DNA of 64,000 nucleotides from Plantago major (taxonomy: Eukaryota; Streptophyta; Magnoliopsida; Lamiales; Plantaginaceae). The translations under genes and the position numbers were made by a program. The notes under the pieces are model-generated. The model was not told the DNA's origin. It saw nothing but the letters and a program-made list of their open reading frames with translations, and searched no databases. The stretch lies in the NCBI GenBank assembly GCA_026545765.1, contig CM048841.1, forward strand, positions 27,780,731-27,844,730, given 5' to 3'. This document shows, piece after piece, positions 11,092-22,014 of the stretch. Position 1 is the first letter of the stretch. Every line of letters begins with the position of its first letter.

Positions 11092-11951
11092 TGTTGATAC
11101 GGAAATGTGTCCAATCCGTTAAGGGCGCCATAGAGCGTGTCCTAAAGCGCATCACGGCTTAACTAGCCAATTCAGTACTGGTCCGACCCCTCAACGTCCG
11201 ACCAAAGTGAATCGACCAGTACGCTGAAGTCACTACATCTCCACAGCTAGTCCGAGCTGGCTAAGGAAAGGACTTCCAAACCTGACCATGACAGTACAGA
11301 GATGCCTAACGGACCGTACGAGAGAATCTCGGACGCCATCATTACATTAGGACCAAACGTATATAACAGAACCACTGAGATACTTCCGTGAGACTCTTGG
11401 CTCGGACATCCAGAGTTACCCAAGGGCAGATCAACCAAGCAGACAGATCTGTCAAAGGGACTAACACGGACCCAACAGGCGGAACAGTACTCTCGGAGGG
11501 AAAAGGTCCAAACTACCCTCCCAAGCCCACTTTGCGGTATTGGACTACTGTTCATTATTGGGCTCTGGGCCAAAGGGAGCATTGGTGTCCAAATCTGAAT
11601 CATACACTTGGCATCATCTTATGAACCTCTTCATAAGTACATGATAACTATAAATATAGCACAAGGTCCAAGACCTTAAGGTAAGCAACATCAAAGCAAT
11701 TATCCCTAAGTCTCTTGGGACATAATACCTTTCACATTACTATTGCATTGAGAGCTATCATCTCTCCTTTGAGTAAAGCCTCCTTCCGGATTGACTTTGG
11801 CAATCCGTGTAACCCATTCTAACCCCCTCCACTTAGTCCTTTCAGGTGCTCTTGCTCGGACAAGCCTTCTCTCGGACTTCAAGTCGGTGGTGGATCTTAG
11901 ACTAGGTTACTTGCGGTAGTAGTGTTGGTGTTCGAGGTTTACCCCTCAACA
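11092..11951 (+). repeat. 3' LTR of the Tat element (860 bp)
   Basis: It begins TGTTGATACGG and ends ACCCCTCAACA, giving six-base terminal inverted repeats TGTTGA/TCAACA. A TATA-like ACTATAAATATAG lies at about 11648-11660, followed by roughly 300 bp for the R and U5 regions. The sister LTR is outside the window, so identity cannot be compared. Confidence 0.8.
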
Positions 11952-13517
11952 ATATGAAACAATAAAATACTTCAATTGACATGAAGCAAACTGCATTAAT
12001 TAATATATATGGACATGGATGAAAATACGCCATAGCAAATTGCAAAGCATCATATATTTTTCAAATAGTTCCAAAAGCCTAGAACGTTTTCTATAATATG
12101 TAGAAATAATACAAATTGAACAAAAATTGGTAGAAGGTTGATAAAGTGTAAAACTTGATATTGAAGTTAATAAAGAATAATGAACCGATAAATTTATGAA
12201 GAAACAATGGTCCTATCATTTTTGCATACAAAAATTTGGTGAATACTTCTACATGTATAATTTTGGGTGATTTTGTAAGCTGTTTTTTTCACCACAAATC
12301 TGCTTCGGTAAGTTGCGAGGAAATTCATTCTATATGCATCATCTTGGAATGAATTACACATTTAGTAAATTGATGGGAAATAGAAAATAATGCAACATGA
12401 CACAATCAGAACAATTATGATAGAATAATTGGTTTAATATGTTTCCCAAATATATCACATAAACGTTTATCATCAATTCTCAACATTATTATTTGAATTT
12501 GAATGAACCAATCAAAATAAAGGATTTGAACATGTAGGAAAAGGATGTACCAATCATAGCTCTCCATTTTGCCAAATAATTGATTGAGGTGGACACCCTA
12601 GAATGGCTTCAATCCTTTTTTATTTAATTTATTATATAGATACTACCAAACAAATTTCAACTAAATATAACCAATCAACTCATTATAACAACCTTAAAAT
12701 CAATTAGTAACCAATCAAACAATCACATCTTACTTACACCAATCATTCATCTCTTACACAACCTACATAGCAAACCTACAAAACCCTATAAAGTTTTATT
12801 TATATACCAAACACAAATTTTCACAACTCAATTAAAATTTAATTACTATTCACCAGTTTACCTCAATTAAAATGGCCTATGTTTATTATAAGAAAGAAAA
12901 ATAGAATTTACATTAGAAAAATGATATGGTTTAATTCTAAAATACCGTCAAAATTATACTTTTTAATTTTTCTTTTTGTTAACGAAAGGGTAGGGCAATA
13001 CAAACATAAGCTCACCTCCGCCCCTTCTTGTGCTGCAACCTTTGTTGAAGGTTCACTAATTAATAAGTACGAATTACGAATTACCAACCAAACTAACCCG
13101 TAGAAATTGATCTGTAGTGCATTTGAAGATCCGGATCACCTATAACCCTAGGTTACCACAAACTTACGGTCACAACTTGGAATTGCTTTAGGTCGGTAGA
13201 TCATGATTAAATCCATAAATACGTCAAAAAGTAAAGAATATTATTATAAAGTCGTGGATTTCAAAAAACTTGAGTGGCGATAAATCAAATCTAAATCTAC
13301 TCCTATAATTAAACGACTTTTAATGGCATAATGCATTTATTTGTATCTTGCTAATCAAAGACAGGATCTAGAATCTAGATGTTTGAAATTAGGTAAAAAG
13401 ATGAATGTTGAAGATTTTGAAATTTTCTCGATGATTTCTTCAAACCACGAGATGACTGCACTAAAACCCCAGTGGTGCCCTTGTGATGGGCCGATCCTAT
13501 CATATCGTGAAGAAATT
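11952..13517. other. AT-rich intergenic DNA, no gene seen
   Basis: This is about 1.6 kb of AT-rich sequence between the Tat element and the first Copia element. No open frame has a recognisable protein. The last five bases, AAATT at 13513-13517, are the 5' copy of the target duplication of the Copia element. Confidence 0.7.
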
Positions 13518-14080
13518 TGTGAAGATTAGAGCGTTTTTTGTGGGTTTTAGTATAGATTATGTGGGTTTTAGTACATATTATGTGGTTTGTTTCTGCAAAT
13601 TTACAAAGTTCAGCGTATTTTACCATATTGCACAGGTCCCGTTGATCTGATCAATCTAATGGTTGAGATTTAAACTCAGGCGGAGGGAAAGTTAGTTGGC
13701 TATTTACAGAAACAGAGCATCTAGGTCGTCTCTTCCGAATTCGTTTCAATTGATGTGTAATTCATATATATAAGCTTGTATCTCTGTAATTAAAGGAGAG
13801 ATTCATTCCATTAATCATTCAATTGTCAGTTATAGTGAAAGAAACACTAGTGAGAGAGAGAATTGGTTGATAGAGCTTATCGCCATTGTTGGTGATTGAA
13901 AAGCTTGATTCTTGTAATCTTTCATTGATTAGTGAATCGTTCTTGTTGTTCTCCGTGGATGTAGGCTAAGCCGAACCACATAAATCTTGTGTTGATTTCT
14001 TTGCGCATTCGATTGATTGTAGTTTCATAATCGTCTTTGTTCGATCGGTTATTTGATCGGAATTGTTCGATTGTTCAACA
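13518..14080 (+). repeat. 5' LTR of the Tork-like Copia element (563 bp)
   Basis: It starts TGTGAAGATTAG and ends TTCAACA. A TATA box (CATATATATAAG) lies at about 13764-13776. Near 13540-13585 it carries a tandem duplication of about 22 bp (copies of GTGGGTTTTAGTA) that the 3' LTR lacks. Confidence 0.92.
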
Positions 14081-14082
14081 AT

Positions 14083-14099
14083 TGGCGCCGTCTGTGGGA
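14083..14099 (+). other. Primer binding site of the Tork-like Copia element
   Basis: TGGCGCCGTCTGTGGGA lies two bases after the 5' LTR, where the tRNA primer pairs. The same type of site appears in the truncated element at 40 kb. I do not assign the primer tRNA. Confidence 0.65.
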
Positions 14100-14123
14100 A
14101 GTCGAGCTTGAAACTGGTGATCA

Positions 14124-15482
14124 ATGGCGTCTACAACAAGATTTGATACAGAGAAGTTAACTGAGAAGGTGGATTTTACCTTGTGGAAGGCGAAAATGGA
14201 AGCACTTCTGGTACAGCAAGGTGTAGAGCAAGCACTGTTAGGCGATAATGGTTTTGACAAAGATTTCGATGAAGCTGAGAAGAGTAGAATCATTGGGAAG
14301 GCTCGTAGCACCCTGATTTTGTCTCTTGGTGACAAAGCTCTGAGAGAAGTAATCAAGGAGAAGACTGCAAAAGGTGTATGGGACAAGCTTGAGGAGTTGT
14401 ATCATGTCAAGACTGTGGCAAGCAAGATCAAGCTCAAGCAGATGTTCTTCTCATTCAAAATGAAATCTGATAAGTCAATTATTGAACATCTTGATGAATT
14501 TAATAAGCTGTGTTCTGATATGGAGTCAAGAGAGATGACAGTTGGTGAGGATGACAAAGCAGTTATATTGCTCAGCTCATTACCTCAAATATATGAACAT
14601 TTTGTAGATGCAATTGTTATGTATAAGCTAGATGATCTGACAGCTAAGGATGTAGAATTGGCCTTGAGAAACAAGCTGGATCAAAAGGGTGTTAGTAATC
14701 AACATGACACAGTTGCAGAGAGCTTATATGTGAGGCAAACATGGAACAAGAATCACAATCTGAGGAATAAACCATTCAATAACACCAGGAGAACTGCCAA
14801 GCTAGCTGAGAGAGGTGGAGCTGATAATGTGGAGAAGAGAAAGTGCTATCATTGCAAGAAAGTTGGACATCTCAAGAAAGATTGTCCATTCCTGAAGAAC
14901 AAGTCTGCATCACAATACAACACAGCAGATACTGCAGAAGGTAACATTTATGAAAATGCAGAAGCATTTGTTGTGTGTCAATCTCATATCAGTGATCATT
15001 GGGTGTTAGATTATGGTTGTTCATTCCATATTTCACCTGTTAAATCTTGGTTTAGTGAGTTAAGGACATTTAATGGTGGTGAAGTGTTACTGGGGAATGA
15101 TCATGCTTGTAGAATTAGGGGAATTGGCACTATATACATTAAGATGTATGATGGAGTAGTGAGGAAGGTTACAGATGTGAGATATGTTCCTGGTATGAAG
15201 AGAAACCTACTATCATTAGGTGTGTTTGATAGTAAAGGGTATAGCTATGGTTCATACCATGGTGCACTGAAAGTGAGTATGCAGAATAAGGTGGTTATTC
15301 AGGCAATTAAGGAGAATGGTCTGTACTACTTGCAAGGATCAACCATTACTGGGCAAAGTCATGTTACTAAGGAGGTGAATCACACTGAGTTATGGCACAG
15401 GAGGTTGGCACATGTCAGTGATAAAGGACTGAGTGAGCTAGCAAAGATACAGGTGTTTGGTGATGAAAAATCTGCAAACTAG
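14124..15482 (+). pseudogene. Copia gag and protease region
   Basis: A 452-codon frame. Residues 1-210 are a Copia gag (L-W-K-A-K-M-E-A-L-L, then W-D-K-L-E-E-L-Y). The CCHC knuckle C-Y-H-C-K-K-V-G-H-L-K-K-D-C starts at 14843. The protease active site reads D-Y-G-C-S (Asp codon 15009-15011) where the family has D-S-G or D-T-G, so the catalytic Ser/Thr is lost. The pre-integrase motif L-W-H-R-R-L-A-H follows near 15391. The frame ends early at TAG 15480-15482 because one base is missing from a short A run near 15465-15470; the next frame continues the zinc-finger region. Confidence 0.88.
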
Positions 15483-15499
15483 AGTTCTGTGACCATTGT

Positions 15500-16985
15500 G
15501 TGATGAGTAAAGCTCATAGAGCTAGTTTCCAGTCTGTCAAACATACCACACATGGAATTTTGGAATATATTCATTCAGATTTGTGGGGGCCAGCAAGGGT
15601 GCAAACTCTGAATGGAGGAAGGTACTTCATGAGTATAATATATGACTATTCAAGGAAGCTGTGGGTCTTTATTCTCAGATCAAAAGATGAAGCTCTTGAG
15701 AAGTTTAAAGAGTGGTTAGCTAAAGTTGAAAACCAAACAAACAAGAAGCTGAAGTGTTTAAGGACTGAAAATGGGATGGAGTTTGTTTCAACTGAGTTTA
15801 ACAACTTCTGTAAAGAGAGGAATCCAAAGACACAGGACTGTATCAGGAACTCCACAGCAAAATGGAGTTGCAGAGAGGATGAACAAAACTTTACTGGAGA
15901 GGGTAAGGTGCATGCAATTGAGCTCAAGTTTAACTAAATGTTTCTGGGGAGAAGCTGTGAACACAGCATGTTTCTTGATCAACAGATGTCCCTCTAGTGC
16001 AATAAAGTTTAAAACTCCTGAAATGGTATGGTCAGGAAAACTCTCTGACTACTCAAACTTGAGAGTGTTTGGTTGCTCAGCATTTGCACATGTGAGACAG
16101 GACAAGTTTGAGCCTAGGGCTCTGAGATTCTTATTCCTAGGTTATCCTAAGGGTGTGAAAGGCTACAAGTTATGGTGCATAAATGAGAAGAAATGCATCA
16201 TAAGTAGAGATGTGGTCTTCAATGAAAATGTGATGCCATTCAAGCAAGAATCACACAATATACCTGAATCTGTGACAACTGATAAGAGTAACCAGTCTGA
16301 GGTGGAGATTGCAAACAATGATCCCACAATAGATGACATAGCACAAAATGTCATGTTATCAGATGTTACACAGGAGAGATTAGTTGCAGATATACAGGAG
16401 GAGAATAATCATAACACTGATCCATCTACACCTGGGAACATTTCAACTGACAATGAGGACAACTCACATTCAGAAGAAGAAGATCAAATGTCTGAACAAC
16501 AACAAGGTGCAACTTCAAATGATTTTAAAAATTGGAATCTGACACAGCACAGGAATAGGAGAAAAGGTGCAGGGAAACATTCAACTAGATTTGGTTGGGC
16601 TAATTATGTAGCTCATGTGTTGAATGTAGCACAAGATATTGATAATATTGAGCCCAGAAATTACAATGAAGATGTAAGCTGTAATGAAAGGAATCAGTGG
16701 ATTAAAGCTATGAATGATGAGCTATTATCTCTGAACAAGAATGGTACATGGAAGATAGTGGACAAACCAAAAGAAGCAAAGATTGTAGGCTGCAAATGGA
16801 TCTACAAGAAGAAGGTGGAGACAACTGAATCAGGAGAATCAATAAGATTCAAAGCTAGATTAGTTGCAAAAGGTTTTACACAGAGAGAAGGTATAGACTT
16901 CAATGAAATCTTCTCACCTGTGGTAAAACATTGTTCTATCAGGTTACTTCTTGCAGTTGTTGCTCAACAGGAGTTAATTCTGTAG
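15500..16985 (+). pseudogene. Copia integrase and start of reverse transcriptase
   Basis: The integrase core has Asp in H-S-D-L-W-G-P near 15577, Asp/Asn in R-T-E-N-G-M-E-F near 15765, and Glu in V-A-E-R-M-N-K near 15870. A one-base loss near 15820 splits it, so 15500-15820 and 15820-16985 are in different frames. The second codon of the R-T-E-N-G motif is Glu where Copia integrases usually have Asp, so the catalytic triad looks altered. The second frame carries the G-Y-P-x-G-x-K-G-Y-K block, a Ser/Glu-rich linker, and the RT start (W-I-K-A-M-N-D-E-L and [11 protein letters not shown]). It stops at TAG 16983-16985, where related elements have Gln or Glu. Confidence 0.87.
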
Positions 16986-18233
16986 CAGCTAGATGTGAAG
17001 ACTGCATTTCTTCATGGAAATCTAGAAGAAAAGATCTATATGTCTATACCAGATGGAGTGAAATCTGACAAAGACAAGAATCAGGTGTGTTTGCTTCTAA
17101 AATCTCTTTATGGGCTGAAACAAAGTCCCAGACAATGGTATAAGAGATTTGATACTTATGTGCTGAGTATTGGATTTATAAGAAGCTCATATGACAGCTG
17201 TGCATATATTCTTCATTGTTCAACTGATGCAATCATATTCCTACTGTTGTATGTTGATGATATGTTGTTGGCTAGTAATGATATCTCAGAGATTAGTAAA
17301 GTGAAGAAACTACTGCAAAGTGAGTTTGAAATGAAAGATTTAGGCAATGCTAGTAGAATCTTGGGCATGGATATCACAAGAGAGCTGAAACACAGTACTC
17401 TATACTTGTCTCAGCAACACTATGTTAACAAAGTTTTGTCTAGATTTTATATGCATCAAGCCAGTGAAGTTTCTACACCACTGGGTCAACATATCAAGCT
17501 TTCTCTAGATCAATGTCCAAAAGATGAAAAGGACGTAGCTGAAATGGAGAGAGTTCCTTATGCAAATGCAGTTGGAAGTCTCATGTATTCAATGGTCTGT
17601 TGCAGACCAGACCTTGCTCACAGTATGAGTGTGGTAAGTAGGTACATGAGTTGTGCAGGGAAAGCACATTGGGAAGCTGCAAAGTGGATATTGAGATACA
17701 TGAAAAGGACAGCTAACCATGGTCTGATGTTTATGAAGAATAACATTGAAGATGCAGAAGCTTTGGTGGGATATGTTGATTCAGACTTTGCTGCTAATCT
17801 GGATAGTAGGAAGTCACTTACAGGTTATGTTTTCACATTATATGGTACAACAATCAGCTGGAAGTCAGTGCAACAACCTGTGGTAGCACTCTCAACCACA
17901 TAAGCTGAATTTATAGCATTTACTGAAGCTATTTGGCTTAAGGGAATTATCAATGAGTTTGGTATTGTTCAGGAGTGTATATGCATATATTGTGATAGTC
18001 AGAGTGCAATACATCTTACTAAACATCAGATGTATCATGAGAGAACCAAGCATATTGATGTAAAGATGTATTTTATCAGAGCCATTGTAGAGAAAGGTGA
18101 GATTAAAGTGAAGAAGATCTCAACTTTGGACAACCCAGCAGATGCAATGACTAAGGTATTATCATCAGGGAAGTTTGATTATTGTTGCAGATTGATTAAC
18201 AATTGCAGCAATGTCACAGCAACATCAGTTTGA
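16986..18233 (+). pseudogene. Copia reverse transcriptase and RNase H
   Basis: In frame after the TAG come D-V-K-T-A-F-L-H-G (first catalytic Asp), L-Y-G-L-K-Q-S-P-R-Q-W and Y-V-D-D-M-L-L (codons 17250-17261), so the RT catalytic motifs are intact. RNase H follows: Y-V-D-S-D-F-A near 17775, then S-T-T, where a TAA at 17901-17903 replaces the conserved Glu of S-T-T-E-A-E, a catalytic-site position. The rest (C-D-S-Q-S-A-I and R-T-K-H-I-D-V) reads on to TGA 18231-18233. The Glu-to-stop change removes both activity and the C-terminus. Confidence 0.9.
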
Positions 18234-18340
18234 TGATGGATGAGAGGGGGTCTGTTCTAACCTCGGGAACAGGATGAAAGGGGATTGGTTCTAACCTTGA
18301 AGGAACTGGATTAAGTGAGAACTGAAGCAAGAAACTCTCT

Positions 18341-18353
18341 AAAGGTGGAGAAT
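18341..18353 (+). other. Polypurine tract of the Tork-like Copia element
   Basis: AAAGGTGGAGAAT lies directly before the 3' LTR, the expected place for the plus-strand primer in Copia elements. Confidence 0.7.
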
Positions 18354-18894
18354 TGTGAAGATTAGAGCGTTTATATGGGTTTTAGTACAGATTCTGTGGT
18401 TTATTTCTGTAAATTTACAGAGTTCAGCGTATCTTGCCAGATTGCACAGGTCCCGTTGATCTGATCAATCTAATGGTTGAGATTTAAACTCAGGCGGAGG
18501 GAAAGTTAGTTGGCTATTTACAAAAACAGAGCATCTAGGTCGTCTCTTCCGAATTCGTTTCAATTGCTGTGTAATTCGTATATATAAGCTTGTATCTCTG
18601 TAATTGAAGGAGAGATTCATTCCATTAATCATTCAATTGTCAGTTATAGTGAGAGAAACACTAGTGAGAGAGAGAATTGGTTGATAGAGCTTATCACCAT
18701 TGTTGGTGATTGAAAAGCTTGATTCTTGTAATCTTTCATTGATTAGTGAATCGTTCTTGTTGTTCTCCGTGGATGTAGGCTAGGCCGAACCACGTAAATC
18801 TTGTGTTGATTTCTTTGCACATTAGATTGATTGTAGTTTCATAATCGTCTTTGTTTGATCGGTAATTTGATCGGAATTGTTCGATTGTTCAATA
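18354..18894 (+). repeat. 3' LTR of the Tork-like Copia element (541 bp)
   Basis: It matches the 5' LTR along its length at about 96% by eye and lacks the 22-bp duplication. Its end reads TTCAATA where the 5' LTR has TTCAACA, so the terminal CA has become TA by one C-to-T change. The next five bases, AAATT at 18895-18899, repeat the 5' flank and confirm this boundary. Confidence 0.92.
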
Positions 18895-18955
18895 AAATTA
18901 ACACATATACGGTTTATATTTAGTACTACTACTTCGGGAACCAAACAACCGGCAC

Positions 18956-19640
18956 TAGGGGTGTAAATGAAACGAACGTTCGTGAAGATTTCACGAAAAA
19001 TTTCAGTCAACGCTCAGTTCATGTTCGAGTTTAACCTATCCGAACAGTTCGCGAACATGTTCATTAATAGACGAACACGAACACATAATTTATTGTTCGG
19101 TAGTTCGCGAACTGTTCGTGAACAAATTATATCTATAATAATTTTATATTATTTTATATATGGAGTATACTATTTCCTAACCTAATCTATCATTTTCATT
19201 TTTACATAAGTTATAATACTCCCACCGTCCCAAATTCATTTTCCCGCCCGGACACAAATTTTAAGATAAAAGTGAATAAAATAGGAAATATGGTAATAAA
19301 GTAGGAAAGTTGTTGAATAAAGTGGAAGAGATAGTGAATAAAGTATGAGAGATTGAATAAAGTAGGAGGGAGATTTTTCATTAAAGGAATGAGAAGTTCA
19401 AATTGGGACGTCCCAAAATGGAATGCGAGAAGTTGAATTCGAGACGGAGGGAGTATTTTCTAACCTAACCTACACAAAACCTATAATAGTTCGCGAACTG
19501 TTCGTGAACATGTTGAAATATTAACGAACTAAACATGAACAAGTGTTCAGATATTCGACGAACATGAACATGACATATATTAACGAACAAACGTTCGTTA
19601 AGGTCAATGTTCGGTTCTTTCGGTTCGAAATACACCCCTA
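18956..19640. mobile_element. hAT-type MITE with 8-bp target duplication
   Basis: The ends are TAGGGGTGTA at 18956 and TACACCCCTA at 19640, perfect 10-bp terminal inverted repeats. They are flanked by the 8-bp direct repeat ACCGGCAC at 18948-18955 and 19641-19648. An 8-bp target duplication is the hallmark of the hAT superfamily. The interior carries many inverted and direct copies of GAACGTTCGTGAA and AGTTCGCGAAC, likely transposase-binding subterminal repeats. It encodes no protein. Without the nested Stowaway insertion it is about 448 bp. Confidence 0.88.
19219..19453. mobile_element. Stowaway (Tc1/mariner) MITE nested in the hAT MITE
   Basis: Ends are CTCCCACCGTCCCAAATTC and the inverse of GAGACGGAGGGAG, the Stowaway consensus. 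TA dinucleotides flank it at 19217-19218 and 19454-19455. Length is 235 bp with no coding capacity. It was mobilised by a mariner-like transposase supplied in trans. Confidence 0.88.
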
Positions 19641-19659
19641 ACCGGCACTCTTTAGATGC

Positions 19660-20710
19660 ATTTGGTCGATTGTAATAGTCTGCAAATTATGCAGTAATAA
19701 CGAGATTTGCAAAAAGAAAAAGTGGTGGGGTAAAAAGATTTCTTTCTGTATAAAAATGCGATGCTATGCTGGTAATGATGATCATTATTATGCTATGCTG
19801 GTGAATGGTGATGATGATCATTATGCTTGCCCTTTACCCAAAAATATAGTAATATCTCTTTTCTTTGTAATCACTTTTTCCTATACTTTGTTACAGTCTC
19901 TTTCAAAAACATGAGCTTGCATATGGTAAATAAGTCATTTTGATCATTCTCAAAGAGTATGAGTATCAGAAAAGACCCATCTTTGTGAGAAACAGGGTAA
20001 ATGGAGAAAAAGTATGGTTTTTGGGGTGTTCTAAGGAGTTGTTGTGTTGCCAATAGCTCCTCAGATTCAAGAAATTCAGGCAATGTTATCACTAAAAGGA
20101 GTCTTGTTTATGATGCTGCAGGTAAATTCATTCTTTCTTTCTTTCCATTTTCTTTTTTCTCAATCTTTTCATCACATTGCCATTGTACATTAGCAAACTA
20201 CTCTGTTTTCAAGAAATACCATCTTTACTCTGTTTCAACTACTAGTACTAGCTTCACATGGGAGAACTGGTGAAGGTAAACCTTTCTTTAGCAGCTTTGC
20301 AGAGATATGCATGGTGTTTGAGATTCATTTTCAAACTCAATCGGGTTGATGAATTTTGAAGTTTTGTGTTTAATATTAAATTGTAATATTGATAGAGTTT
20401 AGTAGGGTATTTGAGTTTTGATATCATGGTTTGAAGTGAAGAACAAACGTAATTGGCAAAAATAAACTCGAACTAAAAAAACTAACCTTAAGTTTAAAAC
20501 CAAATGAATTGACGGTGATTAACATCAAACCACATTTTTTCTAGTGGCATCACATTTAGTTATACACATTATTACATATAATAAATGAAATATTTCATCT
20601 TTTAAGTAACATCTTTAGTAATGGAGGTGATGCACAAGTATTAAATTCATATAAAAAACGCGGTGTTTCTGGCTAATAATGTAACATTAGTCTTTCTTCT
20701 ATTTCAAACG
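19660..20710 (+). repeat. Duplicated 5' segment of the kinase gene (copy A)
   Basis: This segment matches 31090-32270: the promoter-like region with GTGGTGGGGTAAAAAG, the 5' UTR, the whole first exon, its splice donor, and about 600 bp of intron 1, with identity falling towards the right. The kinase exons are not repeated here. The two copies are in the same orientation about 11.4 kb apart. Copy A starts directly after the hAT MITE. Confidence 0.88.
20001..20121 (+). pseudogene. Orphan first exon of a receptor-like cytoplasmic kinase
   Basis: It begins M-E-K-K-Y-G-F-W-G-V-L and matches the first exon of the kinase gene at 31438 in nearly every codon, including the CAG|GTAAAT donor at the same point (20121/20122). 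Differences are few, for example Phe-Trp-Gly for Cys-Trp-Ala and Ser for Gly before Cys-Cys. No kinase exon follows before the Mutator MITE at 21149, so on its own it would encode only about 40-90 residues. It could be a broken paralogue, or it could act as an alternative distant first exon for the downstream gene. The sequence alone does not decide this. Confidence 0.75.
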
Positions 20711-21148
20711 TTGAGGCATATCAAAGCTCTGTGTTCCTTCCAGCAATGGACTTAGCTCATTTTTTTTAAAAATTTAATCAGGATGACGTCATCAGGGATA
20801 AATGTGGAGAAACTAACGACACTGCAACTAAAAATAAGAGTTAACTCACTACGGAGTCTAACATTTTAACTTTGAATGGTGTCCATGTTCATATCTAATT
20901 CAGTATATACTAGAGGGTCTTTATATTTCCCTATAACTAATCATATGATCAGTTGATCGCACAATGTCATGTATGTAGATGTACTATATAATGCTCCCTC
21001 CATATTTTTACAATTTGCTTTATATATCTATTTGGTAAATCTTTTATAAAACCAATTTACATTTACAATCTATAAAACTGGATTGTCTTCGCTTAAGTGA
21101 CCCAGCTGGTCACTTATCCAGTCTAGGTGAAACTAATTTTACATTTTA
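20711..21148. other. Non-coding, AT-rich; no gene seen
   Basis: No recognisable frame. A lone CTCCCTCCATATTTTTACAA at about 20994 resembles one end of a Stowaway element, but no matching second end is visible. Confidence 0.55.
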
Positions 21149-21796
21149 GGGTTAATTACACTTTCACCCCTATAAGATTCTCGTATTTTAAATTCCCCCT
21201 GAAACCCACGGGTTCTGAAAGATCGTTACAATTCCCTCCTGAACTTTGCTCAGGGTTTCATGGCCGTTAACTTTCGCCGCCAGTCAACGCGGTCAAACTG
21301 TTAAAAAAGTCAACCGTCAACTGAGGTTTGAAAGTAAGATTTGTAAAAAAAATATTTTTTCTGAAAAAAAAGAATTTTACATCAGCAAATTTTTTTTATG
21401 ACATCATAAAGATTGATGGTTTCAAACTCTGTCCTCGAGGGGTCCCAACGTAAGATTAGTCAAATTGAAAAAAAAACACATAGATTTTTCTGAAAAAGTA
21501 ACAAGGAAATTTGAATGTAATTTACGGAATAAAAGTAGAAGAAAGTAAGAAAATTGATTGAAAAGGAAGAATTTGAAACCATGGGCAATTCCGGAAATTC
21601 ACGATTTATTAATGACGTCATTATGAAGTCAGCCGTCAATTCCGTTAAAAAAGTCAACTGTCAACTAGGGTTTGAAAGTAAGATTTGTTGACTGAGGTTG
21701 ACTTCGTTAGTCAACTAACGGCAGGGGGGTGTACAAAAATGTTTGGGGGAAATTGTAATTTTGGACTCTTCCAGGGGGTGTTTCTGTAATTAACCC
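21149..21796. mobile_element. Mutator-type MITE with 9-bp target duplication
   Basis: The ends are GGGTTAATTAC at 21149 and GTAATTAACCC at 21796, perfect 11-bp inverted repeats. The 9-bp direct repeat TACATTTTA flanks it at 21140-21148 and 21797-21805. A 9-bp target duplication points to the Mutator superfamily. Length is 648 bp with no coding capacity. Inside, a block with GTTAAAAAAGTCAAC and TTTGAAAGTAAGATTTG appears twice (about 21300-21345 and 21640-21690), an internal direct duplication. Confidence 0.82.
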
Positions 21797-22014
21797 TACA
21801 TTTTAAGGTGTAAAATCAATTATTCTTAAGACTGTACGTTCGTTATTTAATAACTATAATCAGATGTTCTGCACTTCCAATTTAGCCAAAGTCTTGAAAA
21901 ATGTAAAAGTTTTCTAAAAAAGATAGGAAAGTCAAAGTTTTTTGTGTTTTTTTGCAGTTTTTGGGTTTTAGTGGTCTGACCGGCCGAGTTTCTTAAAAAA
22001 CCGCTAAAACACAC

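Larger units (their letters stand above)
1..11951 (+). mobile_element. Ty3/Gypsy LTR retrotransposon, Tat lineage, 5' end outside window
   Basis: Domain order is gag, aspartic protease, reverse transcriptase, RNase H, a second RNase H, integrase, then about 6 kb of non-pol sequence and one LTR. Integrase downstream of RT marks Ty3/Gypsy. The second RNase H, and the antisense reading frames between integrase and the 3' LTR, are known traits of the plant Tat lineage. The element ends in an 860-bp LTR bounded by TGTTGA and TCAACA. The 5' LTR and primer site are off the window, so the target duplication cannot be checked; ATATG at 11952-11956 is the candidate 3' copy. Frameshifts and stops throughout show it is not autonomous. 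Confidence 0.9.
13518..18894 (+). mobile_element. Ty1/Copia LTR retrotransposon, Tork/TNT1-like, complete but broken
   Basis: Two LTRs (13518-14080 and 18354-18894) flank gag, protease, integrase, RT and RNase H in Copia order. A perfect 5-bp target duplication AAATT lies at 13513-13517 and 18895-18899. A primer-site-like TGGCGCC follows the 5' LTR, and a purine tract precedes the 3' LTR. Gag and pol sequence style suggest the Tork/TNT1 group, by recall. The two LTRs differ at roughly 20-25 positions by eye, about 4%, plus a 22-bp length difference. Stops and frameshifts make it non-autonomous. Confidence 0.93.

Noticed and set aside
12879-13103. Open frame of 74 codons between the Tat and Copia elements
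   Set aside because: AT-driven random translation; no domain and no context.
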